In this document: one piece after another, positions 20,879-28,100 of the stretch
Layout: each line of letters opens with the position of its first letter
How positions within the stretch are numbered: position 1 is the stretch's first letter
Source of the DNA: Amycolatopsis sp. NBC_01488
Lineage (GTDB): Bacteria; Actinomycetota; Actinomycetes; Mycobacteriales; Pseudonocardiaceae
Length of the DNA: 64,000 nt
Assembly (NCBI RefSeq): GCF_036227105.1
Contig: NZ_CP109434.1
Location: 7,536,501-7,600,500, forward strand
Reading direction: 5' to 3'
The notes under the pieces: model-generated
Database searches by the model: none
Seen by the model: only the letters and a program-made list of their open reading frames with translations
Told to the model about the DNA's origin: nothing
Program-made: the position numbers and the translations under genes

Positions 20879-21673
20879 ATGGGGGACATCGAGCTCGGCG
20901 ACGGCACACTGTCCTACGAAGAACGCGGTCGCGGGCGGCCGATCGTGTTCCTGCACGCCGGCGGCATGACCCGCGCGATGTGGGACGGGCAGTTCGACCG
21001 GTTCGCCCGCGACCACCGGGTGATCCGCTACGACGCTCGCGGCGCGGGCGGCTCCTCGAACCCGCCCGGCGAGTTCTCGCACCACGAGGACCTGAAGAAG
21101 CTGCTGGACGCGCTCGACGTCGACCGGCCGGTACTGGTCGGCTGCTCGTTCGGCAGCCGTGTGTTCCTCGACTTCGCGGTGGCCTACCCGGACCGCGCCG
21201 GCGGCCTGTTCCTCAGCTCGCCCGGGATCAGCGGCATGGAGTTCCGGGACCCGTTCGTCCTGGGCTTGCTGGCGAAGTTCGCGGAGGCGGCCCGGGCCGG
21301 CGACGGCCCCGCCGTGCTCGAGTGCGTCCTGCGGCTGTGGGTCGACGGGCCCCACCGCACGCCCGGCGAGGTCGATCCGGCGGTCCGGAAGTTCTGCCGG
21401 GACATGCTGGTGGAGAACGCCACCCAGGGCCACCCGGCGCCGGTCCTCGGCACCGAGCTGGGCGCGATCGGCCGCGTAGCGGAGATCCGGGCCCGGACGC
21501 TGCTCGTCACCGGCGACGGCGACTCGACCGACATCTTCGGCGTCGCGGACCTCGTGGACCGCGAGGCCCCGCACGCGCGCCGGGCGACGGTGCCCGGCGC
21601 GGCGCACATGGTGAACCTCGAGCAGCCCGCCCGGTTCGACGAGCTGCTGCGGGAGTTCCTCCAGACCGGTTAA
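20879..21673 (+). CDS. alpha/beta hydrolase
   Basis: A 264-residue alpha/beta-hydrolase-fold enzyme with the oxyanion segment FLHAGGM near 24-30, nucleophile Ser90 in GCSFGSRVF, an acid in VTGDGDSTD and a C-terminal catalytic His in AAHMVNLEQP. The substrate is unknown; it resembles 3-oxoadipate enol-lactonase-like esterases. The ATG at 20879 is the start matching the first beta strand. It converges on the mgtC gene and overlaps its stop by 4 bases. Confidence 0.82.
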   Translation: MGDIELGDGTLSYEERGRGRPIVFLHAGGMTRAMWDGQFDRFARDHRVIRYDARGAGGSSNPPGEFSHHEDLKKLLDALDVDRPVLVGCSFGSRVFLDFAVAYPDRAGGLFLSSPGISGMEFRDPFVLGLLAKFAEAARAGDGPAVLECVLRLWVDGPHRTPGEVDPAVRKFCRDMLVENATQGHPAPVLGTELGAIGRVAEIRARTLLVTGDGDSTDIFGVADLVDREAPHARRATVPGAAHMVNLEQPARFDELLREFLQTG

Positions 21674-22374
21674 GCGGGCACGGCTTCCCAGCGCACGCTG
21701 GACACCGAGGGCTCCAGCGAAAGCCGGGACACCGCCGCTTCCATCTGGGCGTCGTCGCGCTGGTCGCCGACCAGCTCGGCGCGCACCTCGACCGTGCGGT
21801 CCTCGCGGTCCGTGCTCAGCAGCGACAGCAGCCGGAAGTCGGTGCGGTTCAACGACTGCACGAGCAACGCCCGCACGTGAGCCTCGGTCGCATCGCGGGT
21901 GACGGCCTGGAACGCGTACTTCGTCGGCGTCTCGTCCCCCGCTTCCGGGCGGCGGTCGACGACCCGGCCGAGGGGCCGCAGCACGACGTTCACCCCGACC
22001 ACGACGGCCGTCCCGAACGCCGCGGTGACGTACAGCCCGGCCCCGGCGAGCGCGCCCACCGCGGCCGAGCACCACAGCGTCGCCGCCGTGTTGAGGCCGC
22101 GGACGTTGAGGCCGTCGCGCAGGATGACGCCGGCGCCGAGGAACCCGATGCCCGACACGATCTGGGCGGCCACCCGGGTCGGGTCGGCGTCACCGCTGGT
22201 GGCCAGCCCGCCGAAGCCGTGGGCGGACAGCAGCACGAACAGGGTCGCGCCGACGGCGACCAGGGCGTTGGTGCGCAGCCCGGCCATCCGGGCGCGGAAC
22301 TGGCGCTCGACCCCGATGACGGCGCCCAGGCCGACGCCGGTGCCGACGCGCAGCAGCATTTCGAAGGTGGTCAT
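21670..22374 (-). CDS. MgtC/SapB-family membrane protein
   Basis: A 234-residue inner-membrane protein. The N-terminal half has about five membrane helices with the family signatures GLGAVIGVERQFRARMAGLRTNALVAVGAT and IVSGIGFLGAGVILRDGLNVRGLNTAATLWCSAAVG. The C-terminal 80 residues are a soluble ACT-like domain. MgtC proteins act in low-Mg2+ and acid survival and modulate the F-ATPase in enterobacteria. The ATG is preceded by GGAAAAGAG, which overlaps the 3' side of a stem in the unusual leader described separately. Confidence 0.9.
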   Translation of the reverse strand: MTTFEMLLRVGTGVGLGAVIGVERQFRARMAGLRTNALVAVGATLFVLLSAHGFGGLATSGDADPTRVAAQIVSGIGFLGAGVILRDGLNVRGLNTAATLWCSAAVGALAGAGLYVTAAFGTAVVVGVNVVLRPLGRVVDRRPEAGDETPTKYAFQAVTRDATEAHVRALLVQSLNRTDFRLLSLLSTDREDRTVEVRAELVGDQRDDAQMEAAVSRLSLEPSVSSVRWEAVPA

Positions 22375-22545
22375 GTCCGACTCTTTTCCGGCGTGCGCGC
22401 ACTGCCGGACAGGAGGAGACCGGACGGAGTCAGCCCAGCCGGAAGCCTCCGGTGAGCGCACGCCCGGTCGTCCCGTGACTGTCCGCTGGCATGTGCCGCT
22501 CACCTCGCTTCCGGTGCTCGTGGTTGATCAACCCGACCACTGTAG
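22375..22545 (-). promoter_or_regulatory. structured 5' leader of the mgtC gene
   Basis: Read on the minus strand, the leader has a first hairpin around GGTTGATCAACC (22522-22533). It is followed by a long stem: CCGGAAGC (22507-22514) pairs with GCTTCCGG (22439-22446), and after a small internal loop GGTGAGCG-g-CAC pairs with GTGCGCTCACC. The stem encloses a 20-codon ORF and hides its Shine-Dalgarno. A last hairpin TCCGGC-a-GTGC/GCAC-GCCGGA abuts the mgtC ribosome site. The conserved M-box blocks are not present. TACAGT (22544-22539) could be a -10 box. The regulatory role is inferred. Confidence 0.6.
22430..22492 (-). CDS. candidate 20-residue leader peptide of mgtC
   Basis: ATG at 22492, stop TGA at 22430; the peptide is MPADSHGTTGRALTGGFRLG. 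A good ribosome site (GCGAGGTGAG) lies 5-6 bases upstream but is paired with the end of this same ORF in the leader stem. The stop is 55 bases before the mgtC ATG. Translation would open the stem, an arrangement typical of attenuation by leader peptides. It is not rich in one amino acid, so simple starvation control is not evident. It is not proven to be translated. Confidence 0.4.
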   Translation of the reverse strand: MPADSHGTTGRALTGGFRLG

Positions 22546-22577
22546 CGCCGCAAGCGCGACCCCGGCTGTGATGATCG

Positions 22578-23432
22578 CTACGCCCAGTGCCGGCGCAGGT
22601 GCGGCACGAGGTCTCCGGGCCGCTCGTCGGGGAAGAAGAGCTTCGCGCCGGGCACTTCGACGACTTCGGTGACACCCGGCACCGCGTCCCGGAACCGGTA
22701 CGCCCACTCGATGCCGAAGTTCGGGTCGCCGGTGCCCCAGACCAGCAGCGTCGGCACCCGGAACTCCTTGAGCAGCGGCTCGATCGCGTCCAGTTCCTCG
22801 CCGCGTACCGACGTCAGCAGGCGCTCGAACTGCCGGGCCGCCGCCAGGGTGCCGATCACCGGGCGGACGAAGGCGTCCAGGACCTCGTCCGGCACCCGGT
22901 CCGGCTGCTCGTAGCCCCCGCCGAGCGCGCCGGCCTGCGCCTTCCGCGGGTCCGCGGCGAGCCGGACCGACAGCGGTGCCAGCTGACCGCGTTCGGCCAG
23001 CTCGACGACCGGGCGGAACGCCTCGGGCGGCAGGTTGCCCTGCGTGTCGCAGTTGGTGAGGGTGAGCGTGCGGAGCCGGTCCGCGTGGTGGACGGCGAAG
23101 ACCTGCGCGACCGCGCCGCCGGTGTCGTTGGCGATCAGGTCGAGCGGTCCGAGCGCCATGGCCGAGGCGAAGTCACCGATCCACCGCGCCAGCCCGTTCA
23201 GGCTGAGGTCCTGCTCGGGCGACACCGGTGATCCGCCGTGGCCCGGCAGGTCCGGCGCGACGCAGCGGCGCTCCTTCGCCAGCTCGGTGATCACCTTGCG
23301 CCACAACAGGTTGTTCGTGCCCGCACCGTGCACGAAGAGCGCGACCGGCCCTTCGCCGACGTCGGTGTAGCTCACGTCGCCGGACGCCGTCGACACGCGT
23401 CCGCGGTGGTCCTCCCAGGTTCGCAAGTCCAT
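22578..23432 (-). CDS. haloalkane-dehalogenase-like alpha/beta hydrolase with altered catalytic residues
   Basis: A 284-residue alpha/beta-hydrolase-fold protein. HGAGTNNLLWRKV near residue 35 gives the oxyanion region. The nucleophile position is an aspartate, Asp103 in ANDTGGAVAQ, as in haloalkane and fluoroacetate dehalogenases rather than esterases. The C-terminal position that normally holds the catalytic histidine (GHF..) reads PGAKLFFPDERP, putting Lys264 there. The enzyme may therefore use different chemistry or not be hydrolytic. It is divergent from a TetR gene with a double operator between the two starts. Confidence 0.78.
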   Translation of the reverse strand: MDLRTWEDHRGRVSTASGDVSYTDVGEGPVALFVHGAGTNNLLWRKVITELAKERRCVAPDLPGHGGSPVSPEQDLSLNGLARWIGDFASAMALGPLDLIANDTGGAVAQVFAVHHADRLRTLTLTNCDTQGNLPPEAFRPVVELAERGQLAPLSVRLAADPRKAQAGALGGGYEQPDRVPDEVLDAFVRPVIGTLAAARQFERLLTSVRGEELDAIEPLLKEFRVPTLLVWGTGDPNFGIEWAYRFRDAVPGVTEVVEVPGAKLFFPDERPGDLVPHLRRHWA

Positions 23433-23455
23433 CGGTAGAGTCCCTCCAGAAGTAA

Positions 23456-23494
23456 ACCGACTGACGGTCTAGTATCAACAGACCGACAGTCGGT
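23456..23494. promoter_or_regulatory. double TetR operator
   Basis: ACCGACTGACGGT (23456-23468, one mismatch from a palindrome) and ACCGACAGTCGGT (23482-23494, perfect around the central base) lie 26 bases apart centre to centre. Both sit between the divergent hydrolase and TetR starts. Together they also form a 17-base inverted repeat with one mismatch. This is a textbook arrangement for a TetR dimer pair controlling both promoters. Confidence 0.75.
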
Positions 23495-23523
23495 TTGTCA
23501 ACGACGGAGGCGAACCCACCGGG

Positions 23524-24105
23524 ATGAACAAGAAGATCGACCGCGGGCAGGCGACCCGCGAGCACCTCGTCGCCGTCGCCACCGGCCTGTTCACCGAACA
23601 CGGCTACGACGGCACGTCGATCGAGGCCGTCCTGCGGGCCGCCGACGTGAGCCGCGGCGCGCTCTACCACCACTTCTCCGGCAAGGACGCGCTGTTCGCG
23701 GCCGTGCTGGACACCGTCTACGACCGCGTCGGCGCCGAGGGAGCGCGGGCGGTCGAAGGCATGACCGACCCGGCGGCGGCGTTGCGCACCGCGTGTCTCA
23801 CGTGGATCCGCAGCACTCGCGATCCCGTGGTGCGGCAGGTGCTGCTCATCGACGCGCCGGCCGTGCTGGGCTGGCAGCGGTGGCGGGAAATCGACGAGGA
23901 ACGCACGCTGGGCGGGATCAAGGCGGCGCTGCGGCGCGACGGCCGGATCCCCGCGCCGCGCGTCGACCTCTTCGCGCACGTGCTGCTCGCCTCGATGAAC
24001 GAGATCGCGATGCTGGTCGCGCGCGCCGACGACCATGCCACCGCCGTCGCGGAGGCCGAAGCCGCCGCCGGGGACGTGCTCGACCGGCTACTGGGCCGGG
24101 CCTGA
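23524..24105 (+). CDS. TetR-family regulator
   Basis: A 193-residue regulator. The HTH spans about 10-55 (YDGTSIEAVLRAADVSRGALYHHFSGKDALF) and a helical C-terminal ligand domain follows. It lies 91 bases from the divergently transcribed dehalogenase-like gene, with two ACCGACnGTCGGT sites between them. It probably represses that gene and itself. The ligand is unknown. Confidence 0.88.
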   Translation: MNKKIDRGQATREHLVAVATGLFTEHGYDGTSIEAVLRAADVSRGALYHHFSGKDALFAAVLDTVYDRVGAEGARAVEGMTDPAAALRTACLTWIRSTRDPVVRQVLLIDAPAVLGWQRWREIDEERTLGGIKAALRRDGRIPAPRVDLFAHVLLASMNEIAMLVARADDHATAVAEAEAAAGDVLDRLLGRA

Positions 24106-24106
24106 C

Positions 24107-24141
24107 AACGGGCCGGGGCGACAGCGTCACCCCGGCCCGTT
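24107..24141. terminator. bidirectional hairpin terminator
   Basis: AACGGGCCGGGG (24107-24118) and CCCCGGCCCGTT (24130-24141) form a perfect 12-bp stem with an 11-base loop. It sits between the convergent TetR and aminopeptidase genes and can serve both strands. On the plus strand it runs into TTCTCT. Confidence 0.8.
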
Positions 24142-24148
24142 CTCTCGG

Positions 24149-25777
24149 CTACGCGGTTGCGAACGGCTGGACGTTCGGCTGGAACACCTGCCCGTTCGCC
24201 GGCACCTTCAGGTCGGTCAGGTAGTCCGCCACGGCCTTGTCGACGCCCAGGGCGTCCCCGAGGATGCAGTGACCGAACGCGTCGACCGACAGCAGCCGCG
24301 AGTTCCCGAGCTCGGCCGCCATCCGCTGGCCGAACTGGTAACGCGTGGCCGGGTCGTAGAAGTTGCTCACCACGACCACCGGGACGTCGGTCTTGGCACG
24401 CCACGGGCCGCGGTAGACGTCCGGCTTCTTCGCCGGCCACACCGGGCAGGCCGCCGTGTCGGCGAACGCCTGGTAGCGGCCGAAGGTGCGCGACTCGCGC
24501 TCCCACTTCGCGGCGATGTCCGGCACCTGCTCCTGGTTGATCCTGAACGGCTTGTCGGAGCAGTTGACGGCGAAATAGGAGTCGTCGCCGGTGTAGGGGC
24601 TGTCCGGGTTCTGGTCGGCCAGGCCCTGCTTGCCGCCGGTCAGCACCTTCAGCGGCTTGGCCTGCTGCGCCTGCGCCTGCGCGCCCGCCGGGTGGATCAC
24701 GTTGTACAGCGCCTGCAGGTCCTCGGCCAGGCCGGGGAACGCCGACGGCGAGTACAGGACGCTCGAGACCCCGCCGGTGAACGCGTTGATGTCCACCGTG
24801 CCGCCGCCGGGGATGGTGATCGGCTGCTTGCGCAGGTATTCGCGCAGCTCGTCGAACTTCGCCCGCGGGGTGCCGTCGCTGAACGCGCACTTCGCGCCGG
24901 CCTGGTCGCAGCGCTCGAGGAACCCGTCGAGCGAAATTTCGAAGCCCTGCGCGCGTTCCCGGTCGTACTCGACGCCGTCACTGGTGCGCAGCGCCGGGTC
25001 GACGTTGCCGTCGATGACGATCGCCCGCGACTGCTTCGGGAACATCGACGCGTACGTCGAGCCGATCAGCGTCCCGTAGGAAAAGCCGACGTAGGTCAGC
25101 TTCTGGTCGCCCACCGACGCGCGCAGCGTGTCGAGGTCGCGCACGACGTCCTTGGTGGACATGTGGTTCAGCAGCGAGCCGGCGTTGTTCTTGCAGAACC
25201 GGCCGTAGTCGCGGTAGCTGGCGAGGGTGCCGGAGATCTGCGCGCGCGACAGCGGCACCGGGATCTGGGCGTTGAAGACCTCGTCGGCGTCCTCCTGCGT
25301 GGTGAAGCAGCGCAGGGGGTTGCTCTGCCCGACGCCGCGCGGGTCGAACCCGATCAGGTCGAACCGGTCGAGGACCGCCGGCTGGAAGTAGTACTCGCCG
25401 CCGATCGGCATCCGCAGCCCCGAGCCGCCGGGGCCACCGGGGTTGAGGAAGAGCGAGCCGACGCGCCGGTCCGGCGTCCGGGCGGCGCGCTTGAGCAGGG
25501 CGATGTCGATGGTGCCCAGCGCCGCGTTGTCGTGGTCGATCGGCACGCGGTAGCGCGCGCAGCTGTAGTACTTCACCTGGTCCGCGGGCACGCCGGCGAG
25601 GGTGTCGCTCGAGCAGGTACCCCAGCCGACGGCGGCGGTCGTGCCGACGACAGCGGGCTTGGCGACGGTGTCTTCGGCCGCCGCGGCGGTCCCGGCCGTA
25701 CCGGCCAGCCCGACGCCGGCCACGAGCGCCCCCGCGAGCGCGAACGACCGCACCCGGCCCTGTGTGGATCTCGGCAA
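24149..25777 (-). CDS. secreted tripeptidyl-aminopeptidase-like alpha/beta hydrolase
   Basis: A 542-residue exported hydrolase of the Streptomyces Tap/SlpD group. The signal peptide is residues 1-35 (SFALAGALVAGVGLAGTAGTAAAA). It has FLNPGGPGGSG at 110-120, DPRGVG near 145, the nucleophile Ser233 in GFSYGT, and a C-terminal TAP-like region with SNFYDPATRYQFGQRMA and the catalytic His in AFGHCILG. It removes N-terminal tripeptides from extracellular peptides by family inference. It is a single gene bounded by a terminator hairpin downstream. Confidence 0.9.
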   Translation of the reverse strand: MPRSTQGRVRSFALAGALVAGVGLAGTAGTAAAAEDTVAKPAVVGTTAAVGWGTCSSDTLAGVPADQVKYYSCARYRVPIDHDNAALGTIDIALLKRAARTPDRRVGSLFLNPGGPGGSGLRMPIGGEYYFQPAVLDRFDLIGFDPRGVGQSNPLRCFTTQEDADEVFNAQIPVPLSRAQISGTLASYRDYGRFCKNNAGSLLNHMSTKDVVRDLDTLRASVGDQKLTYVGFSYGTLIGSTYASMFPKQSRAIVIDGNVDPALRTSDGVEYDRERAQGFEISLDGFLERCDQAGAKCAFSDGTPRAKFDELREYLRKQPITIPGGGTVDINAFTGGVSSVLYSPSAFPGLAEDLQALYNVIHPAGAQAQAQQAKPLKVLTGGKQGLADQNPDSPYTGDDSYFAVNCSDKPFRINQEQVPDIAAKWERESRTFGRYQAFADTAACPVWPAKKPDVYRGPWRAKTDVPVVVVSNFYDPATRYQFGQRMAAELGNSRLLSVDAFGHCILGDALGVDKAVADYLTDLKVPANGQVFQPNVQPFATA

Positions 25778-25896
25778 GACGTCTCCTCCCTAGGATCACG
25801 CACTTCGCCGCGCGGTCACGGCGTCACGGCGCGTCACCCGGGAGAGACTGGCACAAACCGGCGAATCCCGTCACCGTCCAAAAGGATGGTGGGCAC

Positions 25897-26373
25897 CTAT
25901 CGCGCCAGGCGCGTGAGCAGGAAGACCGGCAGCGGGCGGCCGGCCTCCCGCTGCTCCATCGCGTACCCCGGCCAGAACTCCAGCAGCTCGCGCCACATCG
26001 CGGCGTACTCGTCGCCGTGCAGCTCCCGCGCGAGGGTGTCGGACGGCTTCCCCGCCAGCGCCACCTGGCACTTCGAGTTCGCCCGGAGGTTCAGCGCCCA
26101 GGCCGGGTCGTTCGGGCGGCCCCAGTTCGACGCCGTCAGCACCAGCTCGTCGCCGTGCGGGAAGTAGAGCAGGTTGGTACTGCGGGGCAGCCCGCTCTTG
26201 CGGCCGGTCGTCGTGAGGCGCAGCGACGGCAGCCCGGCGAGCGCCACGAGGCTCACCCGGCCGCCGAACGCCCGGTGCAGTTTCTTGTCCGCCCACACGA
26301 CGGCACGAGCCGAGCGCATCAGCCACGGCTTCGTGCCGACGAGCCGGGCGAGCGCCCGGAGAGGATTAGCCAC
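25897..26373 (-). CDS. deazaflavin-dependent nitroreductase-family protein (Ddn-like)
   Basis: A 158-residue split-barrel protein of the mycobacterial Ddn/F420-dependent group, with RLTTTGRKSGLPRSTNLLYFPHGDELVLTASNWGRPNDPAWALNLRANSKCQVALAGK as the cofactor-binding core. It probably uses F420H2 to reduce quinones or related acceptors; the substrate is unknown. Its GTG start lies inside the last codons of egtD (8-base overlap), so it is the fifth gene of the ergothioneine operon, where mycobacteria have egtE. Confidence 0.85.
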   Translation of the reverse strand: MANPLRALARLVGTKPWLMRSARAVVWADKKLHRAFGGRVSLVALAGLPSLRLTTTGRKSGLPRSTNLLYFPHGDELVLTASNWGRPNDPAWALNLRANSKCQVALAGKPSDTLARELHGDEYAAMWRELLEFWPGYAMEQREAGRPLPVFLLTRLAR

Positions 26374-27343
26374 GCACCGATCTTGCCAGGCTCACCCCGA
26401 ACCGCTGCTGGGAGTCGGTCCACCAGCGCGCCAGGTCGAACCCGGCCGCGGCCAGCTCGGCCTCGACGCCGGCGGGCCGGAACTTGGCCGAGATCTCCGT
26501 GCGGACGTGCTCGCCCTCGGCGAAGGCCACCGTCAGGTCCGCGCCGGGGATGTCGACCGACAGTGCGCGGCGGGCCCGCAGCCGCATCTCGATCCACTCG
26601 TTCTCCGCGTCCCAGTGGGACACGTGCTCGAATTCGTCGACGTCGAAGTTCGCGCCGAGGCGGGTGTTGATCACCCGCAGCACGTTCTTGTTGAACTCGC
26701 CGGTGACGCCGGCCGCGTCGTCGTAGGCGCGCTCGAGGATGCCCGGGTCCTTGACCAGGTCCGTGCCGAGCAGCAGCCACTCCCCTTCGTCGAGCACCTC
26801 CCGCACCGACCGCAGGAAAGCCGCCCGCTCAGCGGGCAGGAAGTTGCCGATCGTGCCGCCGAGGAAGGCCACCACCCGCGGCTGGCCGCCGGGCAGCAGG
26901 TCGAGGTGCTGGGTGAAGTCGCCGACGACCCCGCGGACGGTCAGCCCGGGATAGTCCGCGGAGATGGCTTCGGCGGCCTCGGCGAGCGCGGACTCGGACA
27001 CGTCGAGCGGCACGAACGCCTCCAACGTGCCGTGCGCGGTGAGCGCGTCGAGCAGCAGCCGGGTCTTCTCGGACGACCCCGAGCCCAGCTCGACGAGCGT
27101 GTGCGCGCCGGACAGCTCCGCGACGTCGGCGGCGTGCGCGGCCAGCACCTCGCGCTCGCTGCGGGTCGGGTAGTACTCCGGCAGCTGGGTGATCTTCTCG
27201 AACAGCTCGCTGCCCTCGGCGTCGTAGAACCACTTGGGGGGCAGCCACTTCCGCTCGGCGGTGAGCCCGGCGACGACGTCCTCGCGCAGTTCCGCGGTGA
27301 CGGCGTCGCCGGACCGGTGGTGGTCGAGATCGATCTCGGTCAT
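26366..27343 (-). CDS. egtD: L-histidine N(alpha)-methyltransferase EgtD
   Basis: Trimethylates histidine to hercynine with SAM, the entry step of ergothioneine synthesis. The 325-residue protein carries LPPKWFYDAEGSELFEKITQLPEYYPTRSE and the SAM motif TLVELGSGSSEKTRLLLDAL, both diagnostic of the EgtD (DUF2260) family, and FLGGTIGNFLPAERAAFL. The ATG overlaps the egtC stop by 4 bases. The start at 27343 gives the normal length. Confidence 0.97.
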   Translation of the reverse strand: MTEIDLDHHRSGDAVTAELREDVVAGLTAERKWLPPKWFYDAEGSELFEKITQLPEYYPTRSEREVLAAHAADVAELSGAHTLVELGSGSSEKTRLLLDALTAHGTLEAFVPLDVSESALAEAAEAISADYPGLTVRGVVGDFTQHLDLLPGGQPRVVAFLGGTIGNFLPAERAAFLRSVREVLDEGEWLLLGTDLVKDPGILERAYDDAAGVTGEFNKNVLRVINTRLGANFDVDEFEHVSHWDAENEWIEMRLRARRALSVDIPGADLTVAFAEGEHVRTEISAKFRPAGVEAELAAAGFDLARWWTDSQQRFGVSLARSVRG

Positions 27344-28095
27344 GAACGCTCCTGGGTCAGGGGAAGCAGGTCGACGCCGGCCGCGGTGGCGCGCACGGCG
27401 TGGTGGTCGGGGACGGGTTTCCAGCGCGGATCTCCGTCGAGGGGTTCGGAGGCCAGCAGCACGCCCGCCGGGGTTTCCAGCAGGGACAGCGCGTGCGTCC
27501 AAGCGGTGCCGATCAGCGTCGCGCCGTCGGTGAGCAGGAAGTTGAGCCGGGAGCCGGGCGCGGCCGCCTCGACGGCGGTGGTCAGCCCGGCCACCGCCGT
27601 CAGCGGGTCCTCCCCCGCCGCCAGCCGGGCCCGCAGCAGAGCCCACAGCACCGCCGAGTCCGTCGGCGCCTCCAGGGTCAGAAGCTCGGTGACGGGCAGG
27701 GTCTTGGCCAGTTCGGCCAGCGAGTCCGGCCAGCCGCGGACGACGCCGTTGTGGCTGAACAGCCAGGGCCCGGCGGTGAACGGCGCCGCGGCCGCCTCGG
27801 TCACCGGCATGCCGGTGGTGCCGTTGCGGACCGCGGCGACGAACGCGCCCGAGGTCACCGACGCGGCCAGCGGCGGCAGCGTCTCGTCCGTCCACAGTGG
27901 AGTGGACCGGCGGTGCCTGAGGGGCGGCGAGCCCGGGCCGGGGTACCACCCCAGCCCGAACCCGTCGGCGTTCACCGAGCCGCCGCCCCGCATGTCGGCC
28001 GGTGCGTACGACTGCACCAGCAGCGCGTGCGGCGCGCGGAAAACCGCCTCGGCGGGCGAAATCGGCTCGCCGAGGTAGGCGATGTGCCTGCACAT
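27340..28095 (-). CDS. egtC: gamma-glutamyl-hercynylcysteine sulfoxide hydrolase EgtC
   Basis: Class II glutamine-amidotransferase-fold hydrolase that removes the gamma-glutamyl group from the EgtB product. The 251-residue protein begins MCRHIAYLG; the Cys after the initiator Met is the N-terminal nucleophile. NADGFGLGWYPG, WLFSHNGVVRGWP and LLASEPLDGDPRW are the remaining fold landmarks. It lies 5 bases downstream of egtB and overlaps egtD by 4 bases. Confidence 0.96.
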   Translation of the reverse strand: MCRHIAYLGEPISPAEAVFRAPHALLVQSYAPADMRGGGSVNADGFGLGWYPGPGSPPLRHRRSTPLWTDETLPPLAASVTSGAFVAAVRNGTTGMPVTEAAAAPFTAGPWLFSHNGVVRGWPDSLAELAKTLPVTELLTLEAPTDSAVLWALLRARLAAGEDPLTAVAGLTTAVEAAAPGSRLNFLLTDGATLIGTAWTHALSLLETPAGVLLASEPLDGDPRWKPVPDHHAVRATAAGVDLLPLTQERS

Positions 28096-28100
28096 GGCGC

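Noticed and set aside
22375..22545. An M-box (Mg2+) riboswitch before the mgtC gene
   Set aside because: Only a short AGGTGAG block is similar; the other conserved M-box segments (GCTCC, CTGCCC, AGACGCCAATGGGT, AGCTCTACG) are missing.
24035..26167. A long plus-strand frame across the aminopeptidase and Ddn-like genes
   Set aside because: Same kind of antisense shadow; it crosses a terminator hairpin and two well-supported genes.
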